51,675 nt of DNA from Candidatus Pelagibacter sp. (GCA_028408795.1 JAOOLP010000005.1:1-51675); one strand, 5' to 3'. Counted from the stretch's first letter, positions 31,113-42,179 are shown. Notes: generated by a model from the sequence alone, not told the origin. Translations and numbers: made by a program.

Positions 31113-32042
31113 CTACTTTTTTGTTAATTGAACAAATACGTCTTCTAAATCTCCATCTTCAGTCGAAATATCAAGTACTTTTATATTATTTTGCTTCAAA
31201 TAATTAATGATATCCTCAAAATTAAGAGATTTTTTTTCGTAGGTAATCGACAAAGTGTCGTTTGAACTTATCTCAAATTTAACATCTTTCAACTTAAGAT
31301 TAATTGAAGTGTTGATATTTTCAACTTTAAAGATTACTTTTTTTGATTGTATTCTTTCTAGGAGTTTTTCAGTTGTGTCTAGAGCAACTAGTTCTCCTTT
31401 ATTTATGATTGCTATGCGATTACACATTTCTTGAGCTTCAAATAAATAGTGTGTTGTTAAAATAATTGTGACTCCTTCTTTGTTTAGCTCTTTAACATTA
31501 CTCCAGAGATTATTTCTCAATTCAACATCCACTCCTGCTGTTGGTTCATCTAAAATCAAAATAGGAGGCTGGTGAACCATTGCTTTTGCTATCAATAACC
31601 TTCTTTTCATTCCCCCTGAAAGACTTCTTGAATAAGCATTAGCCTTATCTTCTAAGGCTACTATTTTTAAAATTATATCTGTAATTCTATCTTTTTTAAT
31701 TACTCCAAATAAACCAGCTTGTAATTCTAGCAATTTCCTTGGACTAAAAAACGCGTCTAAATTAATTTCTTGTGGAACTATACCTATGGAAGCTTTTACT
31801 TGTCTTGGATTTTTATCAATATCAAATCCCCAAACTATTATTTTTCCATTTGTTTTAGACACTGTACCACCTAAAATATTTAAAAATGTGGTTTTGCCTG
31901 CACCATTTGGACCTAGTAATCCGAATACCTCACCTTGTTTAACATTAAAATTCAAATTATTTAGAGCTGTATTTTCTTTTTTATTTTTAGAATCAATGAA
32001 AATTTTTGAAAGATTTTCAACAGTTAATGCAAATTTGCTCAT
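31113..32042 (-). CDS. ABC transporter ATP-binding protein (ABC-2 exporter type)
   Basis: A 309-residue ATPase starting at the ATG at 32040-32042; an in-frame TTG four codons upstream is less likely. It has Walker A LLGPNGAGKTTF, the signature LSGGMKRRLLIAKAM, Walker B ILILDEPTAGVD and the switch His in LTTHYLFEA. The C-terminal 90 residues form the extra domain typical of ABC-2 ATPases (CcmA/YadG/NodI-like). Such proteins need an ABC-2 permease, usually the next gene; here bioY follows instead, so the partner must be elsewhere. The substrate is unknown. Confidence 0.88.
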   Translation of the reverse strand: MSKFALTVENLSKIFIDSKNKKENTALNNLNFNVKQGEVFGLLGPNGAGKTTFLNILGGTVSKTNGKIIVWGFDIDKNPRQVKASIGIVPQEINLDAFFSPRKLLELQAGLFGVIKKDRITDIILKIVALEDKANAYSRSLSGGMKRRLLIAKAMVHQPPILILDEPTAGVDVELRNNLWSNVKELNKEGVTIILTTHYLFEAQEMCNRIAIINKGELVALDTTEKLLERIQSKKVIFKVENINTSINLKLKDVKFEISSNDTLSITYEKKSLNFEDIINYLKQNNIKVLDISTEDGDLEDVFVQLTKK

Positions 32043-32085
32043 AGTTTGATTCAATAAAGATTAAAAATTAATGTAATATATATAT

Positions 32086-34854
32086 ATGAGTTCAATAAAA
32101 AAAACAGACCATTATTATCTTATTGATGGATCAGGTTATATTTTTCGTGCTTATTATGCCTTACCACCTTTGTCTAGAAAAAGTGATGGATTGCCCACTG
32201 GAGCTGTAAGTGGTTTTTGTTCTATGCTCTTTAAATTACTAGAAGATGCAAGATCAGATGATTCTGAACAAAAACCAACTCATTTTGCTGTAATCTTTGA
32301 TTCAGCAAGAAAAAATTTTAGAAATGAAATTTATAGCGAATATAAAGCCAATAGGTCCGAGGCTCCTGACGACTTAGCTCCACAATTTGAATATATAAGA
32401 AAATCGGTAAAAGCTTTTAATTTACCTTCCATTGAACTTCTTAATTATGAGGCAGATGATCTTATAGCTACTTACGCAAAACAAATTACTTCTGCTGGTG
32501 CTAAGGTAACTATTATTTCTTCGGACAAAGATTTAATGCAACTAGTATCCGGTAAAATTAGACTTTACGATCCAATGAAAAGTAAAGTTATTGGAGAAAA
32601 AGAAGTGCTAGAAAAATTTGGTGTAAAACCAAAACAAGTTATCGACGTGCAATCATTAGCTGGAGACAGTTCAGATAATATACCAGGTGTCCCAGGAATA
32701 GGGATTAAAACAGCCGCTGAATTAATTAATAAATATGAAAACTTAGATACTCTGCTTAAAAAGGCAACTGAAATACCTCAAAATAAAAGACGCGAAACAT
32801 TAATAGCCAACAAAGAAAAAGCTTTGTTGAGCAGAAAATTGGTAACATTAAAAGATGACGTACCAGTTAAAGATGATCCTAATAGTTTTATTTTAAAAGA
32901 GGTAGAAAGGGATATTTTATATAATTTTCTCAGGGACATGGAATTTAATAGATTGCTTAGTCAAGCTATCAGTGTTTATGGAGAAGGCAATAAGACCAAC
33001 AAAATTACTGAGTCTAAAAAAAACAACATTTCAAAAATTGATGTTAAACTTTACAAAAGTATCCTTGATGAAAATGATTTAGAAAAATTAGTTAATAATC
33101 TAAATAATAAATCGATTATTTCAGTAGATACAGAGACTACATCTTTAAATCCTATGGAAGCTGATTTGGTAGGAATTTCATTCAGCTGTGCCTCTAATGA
33201 GGCATACTATATTCCAATTAACCATAAAAAAATTAAATGTTTAGATAAAAAGTTAGTTTTAAATAAATTAAAATCTTTATTAGAAGATGAAAGTATAAAA
33301 AAGGTTGGCCAAAATATAAAGTACGATTTAATAGTTTTAAGAAATAATGGGATAAATATAAGCCCTATTGAAGATACCATGTTATTATCTTATGTCTTGG
33401 ATGCTGGTAATAACAGGCACAATATGGATACTCTCTCCGAGTTGCATCTCGCACATAAAACCATTTCATATAAAGACTTGGTTGGAACAGGAAAAAAACA
33501 ATTAAAATTTTCTGATGTTAATTTGAAAGAGGCAACAGAATATGCCGCTGAAGATGCAGATGTTACACTAAGGCTTTATGAACTTTTATCAGAAAGAATA
33601 AACCAAGAAAGTCTTAATAAAATTTATGAAATCTTCGAAAAACCCATGGTTAAACTACTATCAAATATGGAAATGAATGGAATAAAAATTGATGATGCAT
33701 ATTTAAAAAGACTATCAAATAAGTTTGAGGAAAGATTAAAAAAAATAGAAAAACAAATTTATAAACTATCTGGTAAAGAGTTTAACATCGGTTCACCCAA
33801 ACAACTAGGAGAAATAATTTATAATGATCTCAAAATAGCAAAATTGAAAAAAACAAAAAAAGGAAGTCTAGCAACCAGTGCTAAAATTCTAGAAGACTTA
33901 GCATTAACAGGTCACAAGTTTCCCAATTTAATTTTAGAATGGCGACAGATATCTAAATTAAAAAGTACCTACAGTGATGCCTTGCAAGATCATATAAATT
34001 CTAAAACGAAAAGAGTGCATACGTCTTTTCTTTTGGCCGCTACAAATACTGGAAGACTTGCTTCAAGTGACCCTAACCTTCAAAATATTCCAATTAAAAC
34101 ATTAGATGGTAAAGAAATAAGAAAAGCTTTTATCGCTGAAGAAAATAATATTCTTATTTCGGCTGATTATAATCAAATTGAGATGAGAATTTTAGCAGAT
34201 ATAGCTGATGTAAAGGCATTAAAGAAGGCTTTTAAAAATAATCAAGACATTCATTCACTTACTGCTAGTCAAGTTTTTGGTGCACCGATTGAAAAAGTTT
34301 CAGAAGATTTGAGAAGAAAAGCAAAAGCAATTAATTTTGGTATAATTTACGGTATTACCCAATATGGTTTAGCGAAACAGATTTCAGTATCGAATCAGGA
34401 AGCTTTAGATTTTATTAATGCCTACTTTAAAAAGTTTCCTGAAATAAAAGATTATATGAACTCAACAATTAAGACTTGCAGAAAAAAAGGATTTGTTACC
34501 AATATCTTTGGAAGAAGAATTCATCTTAGAGGAATAAATGATAAAAATTTTAGCGTAAGAAGTTTTCAAGAGAGAGCAGCAATCAATGCTCCTATTCAAG
34601 GATCAGCAGCTGATATTATAAGATTAGCTATGATGAAAATTGATAAAGTTTTTAATGACAAAAAAAATACAGCAAAAATGCTTCTTCAAATTCATGACGA
34701 ATTAATCTTTGAATGTTTAAAAAAAGATGAGGATAGGATTAAAAAACATATCAAAGATGCAATGGTTTCTATTTCGAGTTCAGAGCATCATATGTTTTCA
34801 ATACCATTAGAGGTAAGTATAAACTCAGGAAACAATTGGGGAGAAGCTCATTAA
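32086..34854 (+). CDS. polA: DNA polymerase I
   Basis: Repair and Okazaki-fragment polymerase. The 922-residue protein has all three domains: 5'-3' exonuclease (about 1-300, with YLIDGSGYIFRAYYALPP and GDSSDNIPGVPGIGIKTA), 3'-5' exonuclease (about 330-510), and polymerase (about 520-922). The proofreading acidic residues are present in SVDTETTSLNP and in AAEDADVT. Polymerase motifs A (SADYNQIEMRILA), B (RRKAKAINFGIIYGI) and C (QIHDELIFE) are intact. It is divergent from the ABC ATPase gene, and chvI follows after 39 bases. Confidence 0.97.
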   Translation: MSSIKKTDHYYLIDGSGYIFRAYYALPPLSRKSDGLPTGAVSGFCSMLFKLLEDARSDDSEQKPTHFAVIFDSARKNFRNEIYSEYKANRSEAPDDLAPQFEYIRKSVKAFNLPSIELLNYEADDLIATYAKQITSAGAKVTIISSDKDLMQLVSGKIRLYDPMKSKVIGEKEVLEKFGVKPKQVIDVQSLAGDSSDNIPGVPGIGIKTAAELINKYENLDTLLKKATEIPQNKRRETLIANKEKALLSRKLVTLKDDVPVKDDPNSFILKEVERDILYNFLRDMEFNRLLSQAISVYGEGNKTNKITESKKNNISKIDVKLYKSILDENDLEKLVNNLNNKSIISVDTETTSLNPMEADLVGISFSCASNEAYYIPINHKKIKCLDKKLVLNKLKSLLEDESIKKVGQNIKYDLIVLRNNGINISPIEDTMLLSYVLDAGNNRHNMDTLSELHLAHKTISYKDLVGTGKKQLKFSDVNLKEATEYAAEDADVTLRLYELLSERINQESLNKIYEIFEKPMVKLLSNMEMNGIKIDDAYLKRLSNKFEERLKKIEKQIYKLSGKEFNIGSPKQLGEIIYNDLKIAKLKKTKKGSLATSAKILEDLALTGHKFPNLILEWRQISKLKSTYSDALQDHINSKTKRVHTSFLLAATNTGRLASSDPNLQNIPIKTLDGKEIRKAFIAEENNILISADYNQIEMRILADIADVKALKKAFKNNQDIHSLTASQVFGAPIEKVSEDLRRKAKAINFGIIYGITQYGLAKQISVSNQEALDFINAYFKKFPEIKDYMNSTIKTCRKKGFVTNIFGRRIHLRGINDKNFSVRSFQERAAINAPIQGSAADIIRLAMMKIDKVFNDKKNTAKMLLQIHDELIFECLKKDEDRIKKHIKDAMVSISSSEHHMFSIPLEVSINSGNNWGEAH

Positions 34855-34893
34855 ACGCCTAAATTTTGACATTAAGATCATGAGAATAAACAT

Positions 34894-35592
34894 ATGACAC
34901 AAACTATTGCTTTAGTAGATGATGACAGAAACATTCTTACCGGTATAAGTATTGCGTTGGAGAGAGAAGGTTTTTCTGTTCAAACGTATATAGATGGAGA
35001 GTCAGCGTTAATCGGTCTTACAAGAAATCCACCTGATCTGGCTGTGGTAGACATAAAGATGCCAAGAATGGACGGAGAAGAGTTGTTAAAAAAATTAAGA
35101 AAGAAAATGTCAATACCCATTATCTTTTTAACTTCTAAGGATGAGGAAGTTGATGAATTGTTAGGTTTAAAACTAGGAGCAGATGACTTTGTAAAAAAAT
35201 CAGGAGGATTTTCAACAAAAGTTTTAATTGAACGAATTAGAGTTCAATTAAGAAAAAAGAACAATGTTATAGACGATACAAAGAATATCATTAATCATGG
35301 AAAATTAAAATTAGACCCTTCTCAACTAGAGTGCGAATGGGGAGGAAAGCCACTACCAGACAAATTAACTACGACAGAATTTTTAATTGTAAAAGAATTA
35401 GCTAAAAGACCGGGTGTGATAAAAGAGAGAGCTCATTTGATGGACATAGCTTATAAGGAAAATACAGAAATAGAGGACAGAACTATTGATAGCCATGTCA
35501 AAAGAATCAGAAAAAAGTTCAAAAAAGTAGATGAAAAATTTTCAGCGATTGAAACTAGGTATGGAAGTGGGTATAGATGGAATGTTAGTTAA
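34894..35592 (+). CDS. chvI: OmpR-family response regulator ChvI
   Basis: Response regulator partner of ChvG, controlling envelope and acid or osmotic responses in alphaproteobacteria. The receiver has the acidic pocket LVDDDRN, phospho-Asp D53 in VVDIKMPRMDGEE, and LTSKDEE, all close to known ChvI. The loop normally reading KPFS is KSGGFS here (residues about 102-107), so the conserved cis-proline is missing and two glycines are added. The C-terminal winged helix shows LTTTEFLIVKELAKRPG, IDSHVKRIRKKF and YGSGYRW. It overlaps chvG by one base (TAATG). Confidence 0.9.
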   Translation: MTQTIALVDDDRNILTGISIALEREGFSVQTYIDGESALIGLTRNPPDLAVVDIKMPRMDGEELLKKLRKKMSIPIIFLTSKDEEVDELLGLKLGADDFVKKSGGFSTKVLIERIRVQLRKKNNVIDDTKNIINHGKLKLDPSQLECEWGGKPLPDKLTTTEFLIVKELAKRPGVIKERAHLMDIAYKENTEIEDRTIDSHVKRIRKKFKKVDEKFSAIETRYGSGYRWNVS

Positions 35593-37115
35593 TGAGACAA
35601 AAAAAATCTGCATCTATTTTAAGAAAATTTCTATTATTCAATCTTAGTGTATTCTCTATTTTAGGACTTTTTACTATAATTTATTTAAAAGCCATTGAGC
35701 CTAATTTAATTAAAAAACGAACGGCTAATCATGCTATAATTATTAATAATACTGTAGACCATCTTGAAAGATTAAATGTTGAATTTAATTCAAAAAATAT
35801 AAGAACTTTTTTATTGTCAACCAGATTTCTTTTTCAAAGTTTAGATAGAGTTCAGTTTTTCGATATAAATGGTGAATTAATTGGTGACACTAATATTTTA
35901 GATTTAGATCAAAATGTTTTTGAAAGATCTGAAATAATTATAGAACAAACATTAGACGGAAAAATTAAAGAAAAAGAAAATTCAGAAAAATTAATTGTAG
36001 ATCAAAATAAAAATCTTATAAAAGATGCAATTCTTAATAGATATGAGAATGAAACACTAACAATTTCAGAAAAAATTCAAAATAATTTTTTTGTAAGCAC
36101 ATTAAGTCGAATAGAACTTAAAGAAAAAGAAACTGGCTATATAGTTGTGTCTGAAGAGGCAAATGATATTTTAAATGCAGTTGAAGAAAGAAAAGCTTTC
36201 ATAATCAGAACAGTATTAGCAGTTGCTTTAGTTATTTTAATATTTTCTCTTTTTTTGAATAAGTATATTTTAAAACCAATAGGTTTACTAGTTTCCTTCA
36301 GTGAGGCAATTAAAAAAAAATCTTCACAAAATATTGATATAAAAAATTTTTTTGTCAGGGAAGATGAAATTGGAAAATTAACAAAATCAATTGACGAAAT
36401 GACTAAAGAATTACAAAAAAGAACAACAAGAGCTGAAACTTTTTCAAATGATTTAGCGCACGAAATAAGAAATCCTTTGGCATCTCTAAAAAGTGCTTCC
36501 GAGTTATTAGATAAAACTACTTCAAAAACTGAAAGTGAGAAATTATTAACAATTATTAACCACGATGTTGAGAGGATAGAGCGACTTATCACAGATTATT
36601 CGCAAATGTTGAAGGACGAAGCTACATGGTCCAGAGAAAAAATGAGCAAAATAAATTTATTTGATGTGATAGATAATGTAGTTGAGGATTTTAGACAAGA
36701 TTTGAAAAATCAAAATAAAAATATTCAAATCAATATAAAAAAGAAAATTAATTCAAAAAATGGTTATTTTATTTTAGGCATAGAAAATAGATTAGAACAG
36801 GTAGTAGCTAATTTATTAGATAATTCTATCTCTTTTAGCGAAGATAATAAAAAAATTGAAATTACTATGGAAGAAACTTCAAATAATGTCTTAGTAGTGA
36901 TTAAAGATGAAGGACCTGGTTTCTCAGAAACATCTCCTCAAAAAATATTTAAACGTTTTTACAGTAATAGACCTAAAAGCTTTGGAAAGCACTCAGGTTT
37001 AGGACTTAATATTGTAAAAAATATAGTCGAATTACATGAAGGGACAATATCCGCCTCAAATAGAGTAAATAAACAAGGAGCCCAAGTAGAAGTATTGCTA
37101 CCAAAATTTTCTTAG
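35592..37115 (+). CDS. chvG: Sensor histidine kinase ChvG
   Basis: Membrane sensor kinase of 507 residues, the partner of ChvI. A membrane helix near residues 14-32 and another near 198-222 bracket a periplasmic sensor of about 165 residues. A HAMP domain (LKPIGLLVSFSEAI onward) leads to the H-box DLAHEIRNPLASLKSA and the ATPase motifs LLDNSISFSED, KDEGPGFSE and HSGLGLNIVKN. Gene order chvI-chvG-ahcY-tsaE matches other alphaproteobacteria, although the hprK and PTS genes often found here are missing. Confidence 0.9.
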   Translation: MRQKKSASILRKFLLFNLSVFSILGLFTIIYLKAIEPNLIKKRTANHAIIINNTVDHLERLNVEFNSKNIRTFLLSTRFLFQSLDRVQFFDINGELIGDTNILDLDQNVFERSEIIIEQTLDGKIKEKENSEKLIVDQNKNLIKDAILNRYENETLTISEKIQNNFFVSTLSRIELKEKETGYIVVSEEANDILNAVEERKAFIIRTVLAVALVILIFSLFLNKYILKPIGLLVSFSEAIKKKSSQNIDIKNFFVREDEIGKLTKSIDEMTKELQKRTTRAETFSNDLAHEIRNPLASLKSASELLDKTTSKTESEKLLTIINHDVERIERLITDYSQMLKDEATWSREKMSKINLFDVIDNVVEDFRQDLKNQNKNIQINIKKKINSKNGYFILGIENRLEQVVANLLDNSISFSEDNKKIEITMEETSNNVLVVIKDEGPGFSETSPQKIFKRFYSNRPKSFGKHSGLGLNIVKNIVELHEGTISASNRVNKQGAQVEVLLPKFS

Positions 37116-37160
37116 CGATCTTACTTGATAACATTCAGTTATCTTGTTAAATAACATTGA

Positions 37161-38462
<1,302 letters not shown>

Positions 38463-38464
38463 TA

Positions 38465-38920
38465 ATGATTGTTAAATCTCTAGATCATCTTAAATTAATA
38501 TCGAATAAAATCGCTGACAAAGTATCTAAAAATGACTGTATTTTTTTAATAGGAGAGATAGGAGTTGGAAAAACGACTTTCACAAGAAATTTTATTAATT
38601 ATTTACAAAAAAAAAATAAAATAAAAGAAACAGATGTTTTAAGCCCCACTTTTAACTTGCTGTACGAATACGAAATAAAAAACTTTAAGGTGATGCATTA
38701 TGATCTTTATAGAATTAAAAAAAGCAAAGAGCTAGATGAATTAGGTATATTTAAAGAAAATTTTGATAGTATAAAGATAATTGAATGGCCAGAATTAGTT
38801 GAAACAAAAGTAACAAATAGACTAGAAATTTATTTAGATTATTCCAATAAAGATCAAGAAAGAAAAATAAGACTTTTAGGATATGGAAAATGGAAAGATA
38901 GTAATGAAAATAAATTATAA
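38465..38920 (+). CDS. tsaE: tRNA threonylcarbamoyladenosine biosynthesis ATPase TsaE
   Basis: ATPase that with TsaB and TsaD makes the t6A modification in tRNAs reading ANN codons. The 151-residue protein has the Walker A GEIGVGKTTFTRNFI, the family switch SPTFNLLYEYE, the HYDLYRI motif and the IIEWPEL Walker B region, each typical of TsaE. The phosphotransferase gene starts inside its end, so the two are translated in coupled fashion. TsaE next to an AmgK-like kinase is widespread in alphaproteobacteria. Confidence 0.94.
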   Translation: MIVKSLDHLKLISNKIADKVSKNDCIFLIGEIGVGKTTFTRNFINYLQKKNKIKETDVLSPTFNLLYEYEIKNFKVMHYDLYRIKKSKELDELGIFKENFDSIKIIEWPELVETKVTNRLEIYLDYSNKDQERKIRLLGYGKWKDSNENKL

Positions 38921-39869
38921 GTTAAAAAAAATTTCTGGCGATGCATCTTTTAGAGAATTTTACAGAGCAAAAAAAAATAATACAACATCGATAATAGTAT
39001 TAGCAAAAAGAGAGCAATTTAAAAATTTAATAGTTTATTCAGTTGTAAATGATATTTTAAATAGCCATAATATTTTATCACCTAAACTACTTAATAATTA
39101 TTATAAAAATAATATGATAGAAATAACAGATTTAGGAGATACATCTTTCTTACATTATATAAGAAATAAAAAAAATAAGCTGAACGATTACAAAAAATTA
39201 ATTGATTTAATTGTAAAGTTGCAAAAAATTAAACTTAAAAAAAAGTATTATTTTGGGGGGAAAAAAATCAAATTTATAAAATATTCTCTCAATCAATTGC
39301 ATAAAGAGTCAGATTTATTTTTTGATTGGTATTTAAAGCATTGTTCTAAAAATCTAAAACTTGGAAAAATTAAAAAAATATTCAAGAAAGAGCTTAATAA
39401 TATTTATAAAAAAATTTATTTTAAAAATAATTATTTTACACATAGAGATTTTCATGCGTCAAATATAATGATGGTTAAAAAGAGATTAAGTTTAATTGAC
39501 AGTCAAGATGCAATAATTGGGAATCCTTTATATGATGTTGCTTCGTTGATTGATGATGTGAGGATAAAACTGCCTAGCAATTTACGAGACAACTTATTTA
39601 GGTATTATATAAAAAGAAAAAATTTTAAAGTTAAAGAGCAGTCTTACATTAAAAATGATTTCGATATTTTATCTGTGCAAAGAAATTTAAAGATACTTGG
39701 AATTTTTGTACGTCTTTATAAAAGAGATGGCAAACCAAATTATTTAAAATATTTACCTTATACATGGTCACTTATTTTAAAAAGAATGAAAAATCCTATT
39801 TTTAATAAGTTAAATATATTATTTAAAAAGCATCTACCTATTAAGAAATTAAGAAAGGTTAAAATATGA
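38904..39869 (+). CDS. amgK: Aminoglycoside-phosphotransferase-fold sugar kinase, AmgK-like
   Basis: Probable anomeric kinase for N-acetylmuramate and N-acetylglucosamine in peptidoglycan recycling. Starting at the ATG at 38904 gives 321 residues; an upstream in-frame ATG at 38883 lies deeper inside tsaE and gives seven more. Family marks are ISGDASFREFYR at the N-terminus, the catalytic loop FTHRDFHASNIMM and the metal-binding LIDSQDAIIGNPLYDVASL. The C-terminal half is very lysine-rich. murU overlaps its end by 4 bases, which supports the AmgK assignment. Confidence 0.85.
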   Translation: MKINYKLKKISGDASFREFYRAKKNNTTSIIVLAKREQFKNLIVYSVVNDILNSHNILSPKLLNNYYKNNMIEITDLGDTSFLHYIRNKKNKLNDYKKLIDLIVKLQKIKLKKKYYFGGKKIKFIKYSLNQLHKESDLFFDWYLKHCSKNLKLGKIKKIFKKELNNIYKKIYFKNNYFTHRDFHASNIMMVKKRLSLIDSQDAIIGNPLYDVASLIDDVRIKLPSNLRDNLFRYYIKRKNFKVKEQSYIKNDFDILSVQRNLKILGIFVRLYKRDGKPNYLKYLPYTWSLILKRMKNPIFNKLNILFKKHLPIKKLRKVKI

Positions 39870-40555
39870 GAATTAAACATGGCATGATCCTAGCAGCTGG
39901 ATTGGGACAAAGGATGCAACCGATTACTTTAATAACTCCTAAGCCGTTAATTCAAATAGGAAACAAGAACTTACTAGAGAGAGCAATTGAGTTGTTAATT
40001 AATCATGGAATAGAGGAAATAGCTATTAATGTTCATCATCTGCCAAATAAAATTAAAAATTTTATTAATAGCAAGAAATATAAAGCAAATATTATAATCT
40101 CCCATGAACAAAACATGTTGCTTGATACTGGAGGCGGAATACTTCACGCCACTAGATCATTTAAAGAGCCTTTTGTAGCAGTTAATCCTGATACTTTATG
40201 GAGTGATGCTTACTGCAATGAATTAAAAGATTTAGAAGATCTTTATTTTAAAAAGAAAAAACCTTGTTTATTGTTAGTCAACAAAAATTTGAGCTTTGAC
40301 AGTTCTTTTAAGGGAGATTTTAATCTTCATGATGGTGTGATTAGTAGAGACAAAAGCAATGAATATATTTTTACTGGTCTTCAAATTTTAGACCAAAACG
40401 CTTTTAGTTCCATAAAAGATAAGATTTTTTCTATGAACAAAATTTGGAACTATCTAATTAAGGAAAATTCTTTAATTGGAAATGAGAGTAAACAAAAGTT
40501 TTATCACCTAAATACAAAAGAAATGTACGATAAGATATCTAATTTAATTTACTGA
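39866..40555 (+). CDS. murU: Sugar nucleotidyltransferase, MurU-like
   Basis: Probable N-acetylmuramate-1-phosphate uridylyltransferase, which with AmgK feeds recycled MurNAc back to UDP-MurNAc and bypasses MurA. The 229-residue protein starts with the nucleotide-binding signature MILAAGLGQRMQPITLITPK, then PLIQIGNKNLLERAIELL. LLDTGGGILHA and NPDTLWSD (metal-binding Asp) follow. Other sugar-phosphate nucleotidyltransferases share these motifs, so the substrate rests mainly on linkage to amgK. It converges on gpmA with a 7-base overlap. Confidence 0.85.
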   Translation: MRIKHGMILAAGLGQRMQPITLITPKPLIQIGNKNLLERAIELLINHGIEEIAINVHHLPNKIKNFINSKKYKANIIISHEQNMLLDTGGGILHATRSFKEPFVAVNPDTLWSDAYCNELKDLEDLYFKKKKPCLLLVNKNLSFDSSFKGDFNLHDGVISRDKSNEYIFTGLQILDQNAFSSIKDKIFSMNKIWNYLIKENSLIGNESKQKFYHLNTKEMYDKISNLIY

Positions 40556-41268
40556 TTAAAGATAATAGGTTTAGATCTATTCTCATCTAAATAATGATAC
40601 TTTTGGATTTTTAGATTATTATCAAATTCAATTATAAGAGGATTTCCTGTAGGAATTTCTAATTCATTAATCTTTTCATCAGAAATTTTAAACAAATACT
40701 TACATAGTGCTCTTATTGAATTACCATGAGCTGATATTAAAACATTCTTATTTTCTTTGAAATGTTTTTGAATTTCTTTTTCATAGTAAGGAATAACTCT
40801 TCCATAAGTATCTTTTAAGGACTCCGTAAAAGGTATCATGCCCATTGGTATACTTGCGTTTAACGGACTAAATAAAGAAAGATTTTTATCATTCTCAGCC
40901 ATTGGTGGCGGCGGTATATCCCAAGATCTTCTATATTTTTTAAACTGTTCCTCACCAATTTTTTTTTTAGTTTCCTCTTTGTTTAAACCAGTTAAAGATC
41001 CGTAATGTCTCTCATTTAATTCCCAAGAAGTATTAAATTTAAGCTCCAAACCATTTTCTTGAAGTATAGTAGTAAGCGTTTTGATGGATCTTTTTAAAAA
41101 AGATGTGTAGGAAACATCTATATTAATGCTTAGATTTTTAATTAATTGACCAGATTTTTGAGCCTCTAAAATTCCTTTTTTAGATAAATCAACGTCTACC
41201 CATCCCGTAAATTTGTTTTCAGCATTCCATACACTTTGGCCATGTCTTGTTAAGATTAATTTACTCAT
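40549..41268 (-). CDS. gpmA: 2,3-bisphosphoglycerate-dependent phosphoglycerate mutase
   Basis: Interconverts 3- and 2-phosphoglycerate in glycolysis and gluconeogenesis. The 239-residue protein carries the phosphohistidine signature LTRHGQSVWN at its start (His9), NKFTGWVDVDLS, the ERHYGSLTGLNK block, and the second catalytic His in SAHGNSIRALCKYL. Length is normal for the dependent form. It is monocistronic between converging murU and a divergent VanZ-like gene 21 bases upstream. Confidence 0.94.
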   Translation of the reverse strand: MSKLILTRHGQSVWNAENKFTGWVDVDLSKKGILEAQKSGQLIKNLSINIDVSYTSFLKRSIKTLTTILQENGLELKFNTSWELNERHYGSLTGLNKEETKKKIGEEQFKKYRRSWDIPPPPMAENDKNLSLFSPLNASIPMGMIPFTESLKDTYGRVIPYYEKEIQKHFKENKNVLISAHGNSIRALCKYLFKISDEKINELEIPTGNPLIIEFDNNLKIQKYHYLDENRSKPIIFNQ

Positions 41269-41289
41269 AATAGTTAAATATCAGAAATT

Positions 41290-41691
41290 ATGTACTATAT
41301 TAAATTTATAATGAAAAATAATGTCATAAAATTGATTGAATATCTTTACTATTTCTCTTTAATCGGATTGTTCATTCTATATTTATTTCCGGGAAGTCTG
41401 ATCGGATATTTTTTTTATGGAGATTTAGGAAAACAACCAAATTTGGTTGATAACCCTATAGGGACTTCAATTAATCATTTATTTTGTTTTATGTACATTA
41501 CAACTTTAGCTGTGATTTGTAATTTAAAACAGATCCGAATTATTACTAATCTTTATTTTATTTTTTTTATCTCTATTCTTTTAGAAATCTCACACTATTT
41601 TATTCCTAATCGAGCTTTCGAGCTTTACGATTTGTTGGCTAATATGATTGGAGTAATATTAATATTTTTATTAAAAAAAATAATTTTATGA
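41290..41691 (+). CDS. VanZ-like small membrane protein
   Basis: A 133-residue protein with about four membrane helices. The last part, ILLEISHYFIPNRAFELYDLLANMIGV, has the glutamate, arginine and DLLAN-G pattern of VanZ-like proteins. Function in this family is mostly unknown outside teicoplanin resistance. I use the ATG at 41290; another in-frame ATG at 41311 would remove seven residues and may be the real start. The next gene overlaps by 4 bases. Confidence 0.75.
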   Translation: MYYIKFIMKNNVIKLIEYLYYFSLIGLFILYLFPGSLIGYFFYGDLGKQPNLVDNPIGTSINHLFCFMYITTLAVICNLKQIRIITNLYFIFFISILLEISHYFIPNRAFELYDLLANMIGVILIFLLKKIIL

Positions 41692-42179
41692 ACAAACACA
41701 TAATAACAATATTAATCTTATTTTTTTTTCAAAATATTCAAGCATCAGAAATTATTGGAGTTCCAAAAGTAGTTGATGGAGATACAATTCATATTAAATC
41801 TTATAAAATTAGATTAGAAGGTATTGACGCTCCCGAAATGAAACAAAAATGTAAAAAGTCTTACCTCCAAATAATTTTTTTAAATTTTCAAAAAGATTAT
41901 TATTGTGGACAAATATCTAAAAAAAAACTTATACAAAAAATTGGCAATGAACCTGTAAAATGTATTTTATTAGGAAAAGATAGATATAAGAGATATTTGG
42001 GAAAATGTTTGAAAGGCAAAATAAATTTGAACAGATGGATGGTACGAAATGGTTATGCAATAGCTTATAGAAAATATTCAAAACTATATATACCTGACGA
42101 AAATTATGCGAAAGAAGAAAAATTGGGAATGTGGAAAGGGTCTTTTATTAAACCAGAAAAATGGAGAAAGCTAAATTAA
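41688..42179 (+). CDS. Secreted thermonuclease-family nuclease (SNase)
   Basis: A 163-residue protein with an N-terminal signal peptide of about 19 residues (ending FFQNIQA). The staphylococcal nuclease fold is visible as VVDGDTIHI, the catalytic Arg in KIRLEGIDAPE, and the second catalytic Arg in KDRYKRYLGKC. The last part NAYAKEE-type helix (ENYAKEEKLGMWKGSF) is also typical. It probably degrades nucleic acids in the periplasm or outside the cell, giving phosphate and nucleosides; location is inferred from the signal peptide. Confidence 0.88.
   Translation: MNKHIITILILFFFQNIQASEIIGVPKVVDGDTIHIKSYKIRLEGIDAPEMKQKCKKSYLQIIFLNFQKDYYCGQISKKKLIQKIGNEPVKCILLGKDRYKRYLGKCLKGKINLNRWMVRNGYAIAYRKYSKLYIPDENYAKEEKLGMWKGSFIKPEKWRKLN

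Noticed and set aside
34866..34894. Perfect TTGACA as a chvI promoter
   Set aside because: No convincing -10 box at 16-18 bases, and the transcript would start at or after the ATG.
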